From positions 1 through 13,765 of the forward strand of contig CAMLJR010000070.1 of the NCBI GenBank assembly GCA_946480345.1: a DNA stretch of 13,765 nt, written 5' to 3'. The number at the start of each line of letters is the position of its first letter. Within the stretch, counting starts at the first letter, position 1. Positions 1-7,477 of the stretch are shown one piece after another. The notes under the pieces were generated by a model. It had not been told where the DNA came from and searched no databases. It saw nothing but the letters and a program-made list of their open reading frames with translations. The position numbers and the translations under genes were made by a program. The stretch is from an uncultured Spongiibacteraceae bacterium. GTDB lineage: Bacteria; Pseudomonadota; Gammaproteobacteria; Pseudomonadales; CAMLJR01.

Positions 1-1
1 A

Positions 2-1246
2 TTGCCGTTGAGTCTTTCTGCCGATGAACGCTCGAACAGCATTTTGCTGGGCGGAGATGCCGGCAAACGCGCGCAAGTGAAGCGCTTGATTCAGCAGATG
101 GATAAACAGATTCAAGGCGGCGGCAATACGCAGGTGTTGTATCTGCAGTATGCCTCGGCGAAGGAAATCGTGCCGATCCTGAAAAGCATCGCGCAGAGTG
201 TATTGAAAGATCAGAAAGACAAGGAAACCAGCTTCAGCATCGAGGCCAGCGAGAGCGCGAATGCCGTCGTCGTCAACGCCCCGCCCGGCCTGATCGATTC
301 GCTCAAAGATGTTGTCGCGAAGCTCGACGTACGCCGTGCTCAGGTACTGGTCGAAGCATTGATCGTCGAAGTGAACAACGAGGTTGCCAACGATCTCGGC
401 GTGATCTGGGGTACCGGTAACATCACCGATCTGAACGGCAGCGGTGGAATTGGTGCCGTCAATACATTGGGGCGATTGTCTCCGTTTGCGACTGACCCAA
501 CGACAGGCAGAATCACGGGGCCCTCAGGTGGTCTGACTCTCGGCTATTACACCGGCGGCACGTTGCAGGCGGCGATTCGGGCACTCAGTACAAACACGAA
601 AGCAAACGTACTGTCGACGCCCACCATCGTTGCGATCGACAACGAACCCGCTACGCTGCTCGTCGGACAGAACGTGCCGTTTAAAACCGGCCAATCGACA
701 AGTGCCGCATCGTCGACGACCAACCCCTTCGTCACCATTGAGCGCAAAGATATCGGCACTTCGCTAGAAATCACGCCACGCATCAATCAAGGCAATACGC
801 TAACGCTCGATATCAAGCAGAAAGTGGAAAGCATTACCGCCGCCGTCACCGGCGCCTCGGATCTCGTCACTAACAAGCGCGAAATAACCACCAAGGTGCT
901 GATGCGCGACGATCAGATTCTTGTGCTCGGCGGGCTGATCAGCGACAACCAGTCGGAAAACAAAGAGAAAGTACCGGTGCTCGGCGATCTGCCGTTAATC
1001 GGAAAGCTGTTCAGCTCGACCAGCAGTACCCGCACGAAAAACAATCTGATGGTGTTCATTCGACCGGTAATCCTGCGCGACGACGATCGCATTCGTGAAG
1101 TCAGCCGCGAGAATTACCAATACATGCAGGACACACAGGAAAAAGCATTGCACGAAGCAGCCCCGACGACGCAGAAGAACCCTGCTCCGCCGGCAAAACT
1201 TGAAGAGTTCGATACGTTCTCACCGGTGCGCGCAACACCAAAATAA
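2..1246 (+). CDS. gspD: Type II secretion system secretin GspD, C-terminal part (5' end outside window)
   Basis: This is the last 414 or so residues of the outer-membrane secretin that forms the exit pore of the type II secretion system. The reading frame is open to the window edge, so the N-terminal signal peptide and N0/N1 domains lie upstream. Visible parts, in order, are the end of one N-domain repeat, a full N-domain (about residues 42-108, ending in LDVRRAQVLVEALIVEV), and the secretin barrel domain. That domain carries the family signature near residues 325-355 (VPVLGDLPLIGKLF, then NLMVFIRPVIL). A proline- and charge-rich tail of about 45 residues follows and corresponds to the S-domain region that pilotins bind in this family. 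No gspE or other gsp gene follows; the next gene is convergent. A pilus secretin (PilQ) is less likely because the barrel and N-domain motifs follow the GspD pattern. Confidence 0.95.
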   Translation: MPLSLSADERSNSILLGGDAGKRAQVKRLIQQMDKQIQGGGNTQVLYLQYASAKEIVPILKSIAQSVLKDQKDKETSFSIEASESANAVVVNAPPGLIDSLKDVVAKLDVRRAQVLVEALIVEVNNEVANDLGVIWGTGNITDLNGSGGIGAVNTLGRLSPFATDPTTGRITGPSGGLTLGYYTGGTLQAAIRALSTNTKANVLSTPTIVAIDNEPATLLVGQNVPFKTGQSTSAASSTTNPFVTIERKDIGTSLEITPRINQGNTLTLDIKQKVESITAAVTGASDLVTNKREITTKVLMRDDQILVLGGLISDNQSENKEKVPVLGDLPLIGKLFSSTSSTRTKNNLMVFIRPVILRDDDRIREVSRENYQYMQDTQEKALHEAAPTTQKNPAPPAKLEEFDTFSPVRATPK

Positions 1247-1272
1247 ACGGCGCGTTAAACGCAGCGCCGTTT
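1245..1272. terminator. Bidirectional terminator between gspD and sohB
   Basis: Perfect 9-bp inverted repeat: AAACGGCGC at 1245-1253 and GCGCCGTTT at 1264-1272, with a 10-base loop. The left arm overlaps the last two bases of the gspD stop codon. On the plus strand the stem ends in TTTATC; on the minus strand it runs into TTTATTTTGG, so the U-tract is better for sohB. It lies exactly between two convergent genes, which supports a shared rho-independent terminator. Confidence 0.75.
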
Positions 1273-1301
1273 ATCAGAGCTACTTCGGAAGAATCGCCTG
1301 C

Positions 1302-2342
1302 TTACCAAAAGAACCGAGTAGTCAATCGATGCAGCCAGCGCTCGGCAACCCGCTCGACGCTGGCTTCCGCCGCCAAGCCCAACTTTTCCTGCCACGGTTT
1401 TTTCTCGACATAGCGCACGAGGAAAAGATCGTTGTCTTTATAACGCTGCAATAAAAACTCGTCGCTGGTTTGGATCGCATCGACCAGCTGACGCGCCATC
1501 GCTTGCGTGCCGTACCAAATTTCACCCGTGGCGGTGCTGTCGATATCGAGCTGCGGACGATGTTCGGCAACGAACTGCTTGAACAGTTGATGGGTATCTT
1601 CGAGCTCTTCGAGAAACTTGCGTCGTCCTTTTTCGGTATTTTCGCCGAGCACGGTCAACGTGCGTTTAAATTCTCCGGCGGTGTGCAATTCAATATCGAC
1701 ATCGTGCTTCTTCAGCAAGCGGTGAAAATTCGGTAGCTGCGCCATGACACCGATCGAACCGATGATGGCAAACGGCGCGGCAATAATGTGCTGCGCTATA
1801 CACGCCATCATGTAACCGCCGCTGGCCGCTACACGGTCCACCGCCACGGTAACTTTCAAGCCGCCATTAATCAGCCGTTGCAATTGCGATGCGGCGAGCC
1901 CATAGCTGTGCACCATGCCGCCAGAGCTTTCGAGACGCACCAGCACTTCTTCGCCGGCAACAGCGACGGTCAGAATGGCGCTGATCTCTTCGCGCAGATT
2001 TTCCACGGCCGACGCTTTGATATCGCCATCGAAATCGAGTACGAAAATACGCGGCTTCAACACTTCGCCTTTGTGCTTTTTGCGCGCTTTTTCTTCGGCT
2101 TTATCTTGTTTGCGCTGTTGCTTATGCAGCGCTTTCAATTCGTCTTCGTAGAGAATCGAATGCTTGATGTCGTCTTCGAAATCGAGGAAACGCGCGCCGA
2201 GGTCTTTGACTTCGATATGTCCATCGGCTTCTTTATGGCGGCGCTGACCGATCGCGAAAATACCGGCAATCAAAATCAGCAGACCGACGATAACGGTAAA
2301 AAATTTCAGAAAGAAAAGGCCGTAATCGGCAATAAATTGCAA
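1302..2342 (-). CDS. sohB: SohB inner-membrane serine peptidase (family S49)
   Basis: SohB is a membrane-anchored relative of signal peptide peptidase SppA; in E. coli extra copies compensate for loss of DegP. The 346 residues align closely by eye with E. coli SohB (349). There is an N-terminal membrane helix at about 10-32, a charged lysine-rich linker at about 60-95, and the S49 core. The core holds the nucleophile Ser174 in AASGGYMMA and the general-base Lys226 in TAGEFKRTLT, the Ser-Lys dyad of the family. The start is TTG at 2340-2342: the encoded MQFIADYGLF matches the E. coli N-terminus, and GGAG at 2351-2354 lies 8 bases upstream. It follows the membrane-protein gene across 125 bases that contain a hairpin, so it probably has its own promoter or depends on read-through. 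Confidence 0.95.
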   Translation of the reverse strand: MQFIADYGLFFLKFFTVIVGLLILIAGIFAIGQRRHKEADGHIEVKDLGARFLDFEDDIKHSILYEDELKALHKQQRKQDKAEEKARKKHKGEVLKPRIFVLDFDGDIKASAVENLREEISAILTVAVAGEEVLVRLESSGGMVHSYGLAASQLQRLINGGLKVTVAVDRVAASGGYMMACIAQHIIAAPFAIIGSIGVMAQLPNFHRLLKKHDVDIELHTAGEFKRTLTVLGENTEKGRRKFLEELEDTHQLFKQFVAEHRPQLDIDSTATGEIWYGTQAMARQLVDAIQTSDEFLLQRYKDNDLFLVRYVEKKPWQEKLGLAAEASVERVAERWLHRLTTRFFW

Positions 2343-2368
2343 AGGGTTATCTCCGTGGCTGCGGGGGC

Positions 2369-2403
2369 AAAATAAGGCGGGCGGTCATGTTGGCGACCGC
2401 CCG
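2369..2403 (-). terminator. Probable terminator upstream of sohB
   Basis: Perfect 9-bp stem: CGGGCGGTC at 2378-2386 and GACCGCCCG at 2395-2403, loop of 8 bases. Read on the minus strand, the stem is followed by CCTTATTTTG, a short interrupted T-run (2369-2377). It would end transcripts of the fimL/membrane-protein unit just 27 bases before the sohB start codon, and could also act as a partial attenuator for sohB. Confidence 0.6.
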
Positions 2404-2467
2404 GAACGAAGTCAAGCTGACGGGGCTGGGCTTATTGATAGAGGCTAACCGCCAGTGGGCCAGCGGG

Positions 2468-3121
2468 CTATTGCCAATGGTCTACGGCGGATTTAGCCCG
2501 ATCGTTCATCGGCTGCGTGGCAATGCCGTTGTTAACGAACACCACACTGTAGAGAGCGCCGTCTGCCATCGGTTGATATGACGCGCGCAGTCGATCGGCC
2601 GTCAACAAGGAGAAATAACGATTGATGCGCTGCAGGCTTGTCCATAAATCGAACCAGCGCTGTTCCGCATGCAACGCGATCACGGTATGCGGCTGCTTCT
2701 GCTCATCTTCCAGCGATAGATAGCGCCCCGCCAGTTGATCGAGCTGGTAGCCAGGTTTCATGCCGACACGTGCGACCGCGTCGGGCCATCTCAGCAAACG
2801 GACATCGAGCTGCCACATATCGCCGTTGATTTCGTGACGCTGCTCGACGCCGGCCTGATCGACCAGAGTCAGCGCGTAGCGTTTGTCGTCGAGCTTGTTG
2901 AATGCCAGCGTCGCGATCGGCTTCGCATCGACCTGACGATAACCGTGCAAATCCCACGCAGCGACAGCAATGACAACCGCCAGCGCAAGAATCAGCAGAC
3001 CGGCGGTTCCGCGCAGCCATGCCAGCAGCCAATTACCCAGCAGTAAACGCGCCGACAGCAGTAAAGCGAGGATGGCAACAACAGCGAGAACAACAGTCAC
3101 AGCGAGATAGATCATCGACAA
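2468..3121 (-). CDS. Two-helix membrane protein of unknown function, coupled to fimL
   Basis: I do not recognise this 217-residue protein. It begins with two strong hydrophobic segments, about residues 4-28 and 38-57, with a short basic turn (WLRG) between them, followed by a soluble domain of about 155 residues with no motif I can name. The hairpin of helices would place the C-terminal domain on the same side as the N-terminus. The chosen start is TTG at 3119-3121: GGAG at 3129-3132 is 7 bases upstream, against 13 bases for the ATG two codons later (3113-3115), so either is possible. That GGAG directly follows the fimL stop codon (3134-3136), and the gap between the genes is 12 bases, so the two are almost certainly co-transcribed. 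The context suggests a link to FimL or to envelope function, but this is inference. Confidence 0.85.
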   Translation of the reverse strand: MSMIYLAVTVVLAVVAILALLLSARLLLGNWLLAWLRGTAGLLILALAVVIAVAAWDLHGYRQVDAKPIATLAFNKLDDKRYALTLVDQAGVEQRHEINGDMWQLDVRLLRWPDAVARVGMKPGYQLDQLAGRYLSLEDEQKQPHTVIALHAEQRWFDLWTSLQRINRYFSLLTADRLRASYQPMADGALYSVVFVNNGIATQPMNDRAKSAVDHWQ

Positions 3122-3133
3122 GTTAAAACTCCA

Positions 3134-4843
3134 TTAACGCGGTACTGCATATCCCAGCGCCGCCAGACTTTCTTCCGCTACCGCGAGAATTTTTTCGTCT
3201 GGAGTACGGCGTGCGGCCAGCTCGGTGAAATAGTATTCGAGGCTGATTAGCGCATCGGCCAACGTTTCGAGCAGTTGATGCCGCTGCGGACCGCTTTGTT
3301 GTTTATCCCTGCTATGCGCTTCGACGAACGCCACGCAGCTTTTCAGAATATTTGACGCTCGCAAGTGATTCAGCATTTGCGCGCCGCCGCGCACGCTGTT
3401 CAACGTAGTGGCGACATTCGCGATATGGATCGGATCGAAATTCGATTCCACGTACGAAGTAATCGCACGTTTACACAGCGAAATTCCTGCCTGCAATTCA
3501 TCGATGACAATTTTCGATGCTTCGGCTAACTGGCTATCCGCAACGATTTGCTGCCGCATTGCATCGCTGACTTGATCGAGATCGCTCGAACGCAGCTCGT
3601 TTCGATACAGTGCGGACAGGCTACTTTCGATAAACAGCAACGCATCCGCTACCGCGAGAAACTGCTCCGGTGGAACGCCGTTTTTCTGCGCCGCCCACGT
3701 CTGCACCTGTTGCAATTGCTCGCGCAGAATATTGCTCGGCGCTTTCAGGTTCACTATCCGCAAGGTATCGGCAACGCGATTCAATGTTTCGAAGAGCGGG
3801 CTGACATCGTCGCTGGAAATACTCTGATTCTGCGCGGCAATTTCGAGAATATCCTTGGCACTGCGCAACTCTTCCTTCAACACCTTGACGACGGACTCAA
3901 TCGCTTCGAGACCGGGGCCGCGCATCGCGTCCGCCTGCTCGACCAGCGTTTTGTCGTCGGGCTGCAAGTGTGGAATGGCAAATGCCGCGATAACGACGCC
4001 GGCAAGGCCTTCGCGATGCGATGAAAGCGCCAACAGAAAAACCAGCTCGCGCCGCAATGCGGGATCGAGTGCCGTCGCCAGCGCCTCATCGCCCCCTTTG
4101 AGATAGCGCGCCATCAGGCGCTCGATAATGCCGAGCGTGCGACGTCTGTTCAGATTCAGTGCCAGACCGCCGCGCGCGAGACACTCCGCCACCGCCGCCG
4201 CCAGATACCAAAGGCCGTTGCCGGTGGCGGGATCGGTTTGACGCGCGAAACGCGCGGACGCGCGCGCGATAAGTTGCAGGTTCAGCGCTTGATTTTGCTG
4301 CCGCAGAATCGCCAGCAGCCCGACCTGATACATCAGCCGCAGACGCTCGAGCGCACTGCGATCGGTTGCCCCTTCTGCCGGCGGTAACGGATGTACCGGT
4401 TCCAGGCCGAACTTGCGCTGATCGAAATGGTACTCAGGCACCAGTGGTTGACGGCGAGCAACCCGCAGCTCGTTGACGTAGGGAACGATCAGAATCGGAT
4501 CGCCGAAACGCTGGGTGATAACGAATTCGATATAGCGCGGCAACACAAAAAACGCGTGGCTCAATGCGCCTGCCAGTGCCTCGGCGCTGGGGCCAGAGGC
4601 ACCCGTCATGTCGCGGAGCGCGGCTGTCATTTCTTCGGCCAGCAGCGCCGCCGCTGGGAATTGAATCAAACGCAGCGTACCGGTGATTTGCGCCATATCG
4701 GTCACGCAGTTGTCGACCGCCTCGCGATTGGCCGAATCGAGCAGAAACGCTTCGAATTCGCCGGCAGCGCGTTGCATGGTGGCTTCGAGCTCTTCGCGCA
4801 CCAGCGCCAGAGAGTTCAGGTTTACGGCTACTTCCTGCGACAC
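3134..4843 (-). CDS. fimL: FimL, regulator of twitching motility and cAMP signalling (ChpA N-terminal homologue)
   Basis: The 569-residue protein resembles the N-terminal region of the chemosensory kinase ChpA from end to end but has no kinase, CheW or receiver domain; that architecture is FimL. In Pseudomonas aeruginosa FimL acts with FimV and PilG to raise cAMP through CyaB, controlling type IV pili and virulence genes. Two helical phosphotransfer-like segments are seen. Near residue 50, MAQITGTLRL has Ala where ChpA-type domains have His. Near residue 480, LNSVRGGAQML has Asn in the His place. The family tail ILAVAEESLAALGY is intact, so the gene looks complete, not a broken chpA. The start is GTG at 4841-4843, with AAGGA at 4850-4854 six bases upstream; an in-frame TTG at 4861 would add six residues but has no ribosome site. 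P. aeruginosa fimL lies near rnhA-dnaQ too, as I recall. Confidence 0.88.
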   Translation of the reverse strand: MSQEVAVNLNSLALVREELEATMQRAAGEFEAFLLDSANREAVDNCVTDMAQITGTLRLIQFPAAALLAEEMTAALRDMTGASGPSAEALAGALSHAFFVLPRYIEFVITQRFGDPILIVPYVNELRVARRQPLVPEYHFDQRKFGLEPVHPLPPAEGATDRSALERLRLMYQVGLLAILRQQNQALNLQLIARASARFARQTDPATGNGLWYLAAAVAECLARGGLALNLNRRRTLGIIERLMARYLKGGDEALATALDPALRRELVFLLALSSHREGLAGVVIAAFAIPHLQPDDKTLVEQADAMRGPGLEAIESVVKVLKEELRSAKDILEIAAQNQSISSDDVSPLFETLNRVADTLRIVNLKAPSNILREQLQQVQTWAAQKNGVPPEQFLAVADALLFIESSLSALYRNELRSSDLDQVSDAMRQQIVADSQLAEASKIVIDELQAGISLCKRAITSYVESNFDPIHIANVATTLNSVRGGAQMLNHLRASNILKSCVAFVEAHSRDKQQSGPQRHQLLETLADALISLEYYFTELAARRTPDEKILAVAEESLAALGYAVPR

Positions 4844-5010
4844 AGTGCATCCTTCCAGCAATGAATTGGCGTCTAGCGGTGGTCGATTGGAATACCAATC
4901 GGACTTCGCGATGAATACGACAGCAATGATTAACAGCGATTTGTATTAGCAGTGTTGATGTGCGGCGAAGTTAAATCGATGCTCGCACTAGCGCTGTTAA
5001 GTGCCCGTCA

Positions 5011-5019
5011 TTTATAGCA
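5011..5019 (-). promoter_or_regulatory. Candidate extended -10 promoter for fimL
   Basis: On the minus strand TGCTATAAA occurs at 5019-5011: a TGn extension followed by TATAAA, five of six bases of the sigma70 -10 consensus. No good -35 hexamer lies 16-18 bases upstream, as is usual for extended -10 promoters. It would give a fimL leader of about 160 bases. The rest of the 241-base gap between dnaQ and fimL (4844-5084) shows a small perfect hairpin, GCGGC/GCCGC at 5027-5040, without a T-run, and no tRNA or other gene. Confidence 0.4.
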
Positions 5020-5084
5020 TCGATTGGCGGCTCTCGCCGCTGCAAACCCATTCGGGCGGTGCTTCGAACGCCGCGCAACCTTTA

Positions 5085-5819
5085 CTATGATCCGCTGCGG
5101 AATAAGGTTTTGCCGCCACTCGCTTTATCGATCAGTGCGAGTTGTGCCGCATGCGCCTCCAGCTCGACAGCGTTCGCCGCAATCACACGCAACTGCTCGC
5201 GGGCGACGGCAACCCGACGAATGCTGACATCGGTCGAGGCATTGGCCCCGCTCTCGGTGTCGGTCGTGGCCAATGCCAGCGCGGTCTGACCGCCGGTCAT
5301 CGCGAGATAAACGTCAGCCAGGATTTCGGCGTCGAGCAACGCGCCGTGCAGCTCGCGCTGTGAATTATCGACGCCGTAGCGCTGGCAGAGCGCATCGAGG
5401 TTATTGCGCTGACCAGGGTGGCGTTGCCGCGCCATGATCAGCGTATCGATGACCGAACAGAGCGCTTCAACACGCACGCCTTCGCGTCCGCTTAACCCGA
5501 GCTCGTTATTGATAAACCCGAGATCGAACGGCGCGTTGTGAATCACCAGTTCCGCACCGCGAATAAATTCGAGCAACTCGTCGACGACATGCTCAAACAG
5601 CGGTTTATCGACCAGCATTTCATTGGTGATGCCATGCACTTCGATCGCGCCGGCATCGATTTCGCGCTGAGGGTTCAGATAATGGTGCAGATGGCGGCCG
5701 GTGGGACGCCGGTTGATCAACTCGACGCAACCGATCTCGATCAGACGATGCCCTTGATTGTGCTCCAGACCCGTAGTTTCAGTATCGAGTACGACGACTC
5801 GATTGGTGGCTGGCATCAT
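5085..5819 (-). CDS. dnaQ: DNA polymerase III epsilon subunit, 3'-5' proofreading exonuclease
   Basis: Epsilon removes misinserted bases during replication as part of the polymerase III core, bound to alpha. The 244 residues compare with 243 in E. coli. All DEDDh exonuclease motifs are present: Asp12 and Glu14 in DTETTG (motif I), Asp99 in HNAPFD (motif II), and His158 and Asp163 in LHGALLDAE (motif III). The C-terminal 60 or so residues are the flexible part that contacts alpha. The start is the first of two adjacent ATG codons (5817-5819), with GGAAG at 5826-5830 six bases upstream. A longer frame opening at 5858 is rejected because it would begin inside the likely promoter. It lies 148 bases downstream of rnhA in the same direction; in E. 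coli dnaQ and rnhA are divergent. Confidence 0.97.
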   Translation of the reverse strand: MMPATNRVVVLDTETTGLEHNQGHRLIEIGCVELINRRPTGRHLHHYLNPQREIDAGAIEVHGITNEMLVDKPLFEHVVDELLEFIRGAELVIHNAPFDLGFINNELGLSGREGVRVEALCSVIDTLIMARQRHPGQRNNLDALCQRYGVDNSQRELHGALLDAEILADVYLAMTGGQTALALATTDTESGANASTDVSIRRVAVAREQLRVIAANAVELEAHAAQLALIDKASGGKTLFRSGS

Positions 5820-5857
5820 GAGGATCTTCCATCGATTGAGTTGAACAAACGCCGGCA

Positions 5858-5886
5858 AGAATGTGGAAATCGATCCGCAGCGTCAA
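5858..5886 (-). promoter_or_regulatory. Candidate sigma70 promoter for dnaQ
   Basis: On the minus strand a -35-like TTGACG (5886-5881) is followed after exactly 17 bases by CATTCT (5863-5858), which has three of six consensus -10 bases. Transcription would start about 30 bases before the dnaQ ATG. The -35 is strong and the spacing ideal; the -10 is weak. Confidence 0.4.
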
Positions 5887-5920
5887 CCTTCTTCTTGCCG
5901 AAATTTGTTATTTTGCGCCC

Positions 5921-5952
5921 GCTCAAACGATGCTCCCTTTGGAGCTCTATCG
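5921..5952 (-). terminator. Weak terminator-like hairpin after rnhA
   Basis: Minus-strand stem CGAT-(AGA bulge)-GCTCC, loop AAAG, GGAGC-ATCG, spanning 5952-5928, 16 bases after the rnhA stop codon. It is followed by only a short TTTG. It may reduce read-through from yafS-rnhA into dnaQ, or may be chance. Confidence 0.3.
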
Positions 5953-5967
5953 AAGCTCGGCTAGTCG

Positions 5968-6411
5968 TTACGCCTTATGCCGCATTTCCTCGATGCCGAG
6001 ATTGGCCAACTCATCGGCTATTTCGTTTTCGCGATGGCCGCTGTGGCCTTTCACCCAATGCCAGTGCACGATGTGTTTCTGATTCAACTCGTCGAGCTGC
6101 TGCCACAAGTCGACGTTTTTCACAGGCGCCTTGGCTGCGGTGCGCCAACCGCGTCGCTTCCATTGTTCGATCCATTCGCTGATACCGCGACGGACGTATT
6201 CCGAATCGGTGGTCAACGTGACTTCACAGCGCTCTTTGAGCGCAGTCAGCGCCTCGATGGCGGCCTTCAACTCCATGCGATTGTTGGTCGTCGGATTCTC
6301 GCCGCCGTGCAGCGTTTTTTCCTGGCCCTGATAACGCAGCAAAACTCCCCAACCACCGGGACCGGGATTGCCTTTACATGCGCCATCGGTAAACGCTTCG
6401 ACTTGCTTCAT
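5968..6411 (-). CDS. rnhA: Ribonuclease HI
   Basis: RNase HI cleaves the RNA strand of RNA-DNA hybrids, removing R-loops and primer remnants in the cytoplasm. The 147-residue length is typical (E. coli 155). The DEDD metal-binding set is complete: Asp9 in FTDGAC, Glu47 in NNRMEL, Asp69 in TTDSEY and Asp133 in NEIADELA. The catalytic His123 in VKGHSGH and the basic substrate-binding helix region ([10 protein letters not shown], about 82-91) are also present. The ATG start (6409-6411) overlaps the stop codon of the upstream methyltransferase gene as ATGA, so the two are translationally coupled. Confidence 0.98.
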   Translation of the reverse strand: MKQVEAFTDGACKGNPGPGGWGVLLRYQGQEKTLHGGENPTTNNRMELKAAIEALTALKERCEVTLTTDSEYVRRGISEWIEQWKRRGWRTAAKAPVKNVDLWQQLDELNQKHIVHWHWVKGHSGHRENEIADELANLGIEEMRHKA

Positions 6412-7208
6412 TGGTGGCCGGTCTGTCGTTGGCCGACTGCCGAGGTTGGTTTCGGGACCAGCGGTGCTAGGACTGCTCGCGGTTTCGCCCAGGTTGGTTT
6501 CAGCGGGATAAATTTTGCCACCTCTTTAATTGCAGTGATTGCATACACGCCGCCAAGCGGCCATCGGCGCGAGAGAATATTGCTCTCCGACGCAGCGTTC
6601 GGCCAATGCGCCGCGCGATGAAGCGGCAAGCGATTGAACCCGTAATCGATACGCTCGGTTTCGAAGCCGAGCAATTGCAGCCAATCGTTCATACGCGGCG
6701 CCGATAACAAATGATTGCGCCAGATACTGTTACCGCGCAGCCGCCCCGCTATCATCCGCGCCCCGAATGGCGACCAGGGATTGAAGCCGATCAGCACGAT
6801 GCGGCCGCGAGGCACCAGTACGCGATGTAGCTCGCGCAACACGGCGTGAGGATTGGTTGCGAATTCAAGCACATGATGCACGACGATCACATCGATACTG
6901 TCGCATTCGAACGGCAACTCGCCAAAATCGCACCGAACAAAATGCGTGCGCGAATCGGCGGCATCGCGCTTCGGCCGCGGTGCCGTCGGACCTGCTTTAA
7001 AACAGCGTTGCACGCGACAATCACCGAACAGATCGAGCTCGCTATCGATACCGAGCTGCAACAGATAATAACCAAAGCAATCGGTGAGACTGCGATTCAG
7101 CAAACGCTGCTCCACGGCAAGAATTGCGCTGCCAAGCTCGCTTCCGAACCATGCATGCAGCGAGGGTGCAAGCACATCGAGCGGCGGTTGTTTCTTCCAG
7201 ATCGGCAT
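6408..7208 (-). CDS. yafS: YafS-like class I SAM-dependent methyltransferase
   Basis: This 266-residue protein matches E. coli YafS by eye: GYYLLQLG near the N-terminus, a central [13 protein letters not shown] segment, a [16 protein letters not shown] strand-helix of the Methyltransf_11 fold, and a basic C-terminal tail after [12 protein letters not shown]. The substrate is not known to me. The usual SAM-binding GxGxG of motif I is not visible: the equivalent stretch reads [13 protein letters not shown]. coli YafS appears to show the same loss, so this may be a family trait. The start is ATG at 7206-7208, with AGGA at 7217-7220 eight bases upstream; an in-frame GTG at 7221-7223 has no ribosome site. 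The gene overlaps rnhA by four bases, the same neighbour as in E. coli, though there the two genes are separated from dnaQ differently. Confidence 0.88.
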   Translation of the reverse strand: MPIWKKQPPLDVLAPSLHAWFGSELGSAILAVEQRLLNRSLTDCFGYYLLQLGIDSELDLFGDCRVQRCFKAGPTAPRPKRDAADSRTHFVRCDFGELPFECDSIDVIVVHHVLEFATNPHAVLRELHRVLVPRGRIVLIGFNPWSPFGARMIAGRLRGNSIWRNHLLSAPRMNDWLQLLGFETERIDYGFNRLPLHRAAHWPNAASESNILSRRWPLGGVYAITAIKEVAKFIPLKPTWAKPRAVLAPLVPKPTSAVGQRQTGHQ

Positions 7209-7477
7209 CTCGAAATTCCTCACTCAGAGTCGCACTAAAAAGCGTCTTTCTTCGAAACAACATCCAGCGATAATTCGATATCGCCGGTTAATGGTAACTC
7301 GCCTTCAGAGAAATGATGACGAGCTCGGTATACCCGCTGTTAGAATGTGTCCCATAACAACAAGGCAACTACCGATTGCCGGGCATTCACTCAAACACTG
7401 GCATAAGTCAGTCGCATCTGCCTTTTACCTTAACAGCGCTAACCATAATCCAATTACTGGCTTTGATAAGGATATTT

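Noticed and set aside
1788..2375. Plus-strand frame of 195 codons opposite sohB
   Set aside because: Composition is phenylalanine-rich, as expected when lysine- and glutamate-rich SohB is read backward; no family match or ribosome site.
3134..4843. fimL as a truncated chpA pseudogene
   Set aside because: The end matches the natural end of FimL-type proteins, no kinase remnant follows in any frame, and the downstream gene is tightly coupled.
4844..5084. Possible tRNA downstream of dnaQ, as with aspV in E. coli
   Set aside because: The region has TTCGAA but no acceptor stem, D-loop or T-loop pairing on either strand.
5538..6621. Two plus-strand frames of 214 codons opposite dnaQ, rnhA and yafS
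   Set aside because: They are antisense to well-identified genes and have no domain of their own.
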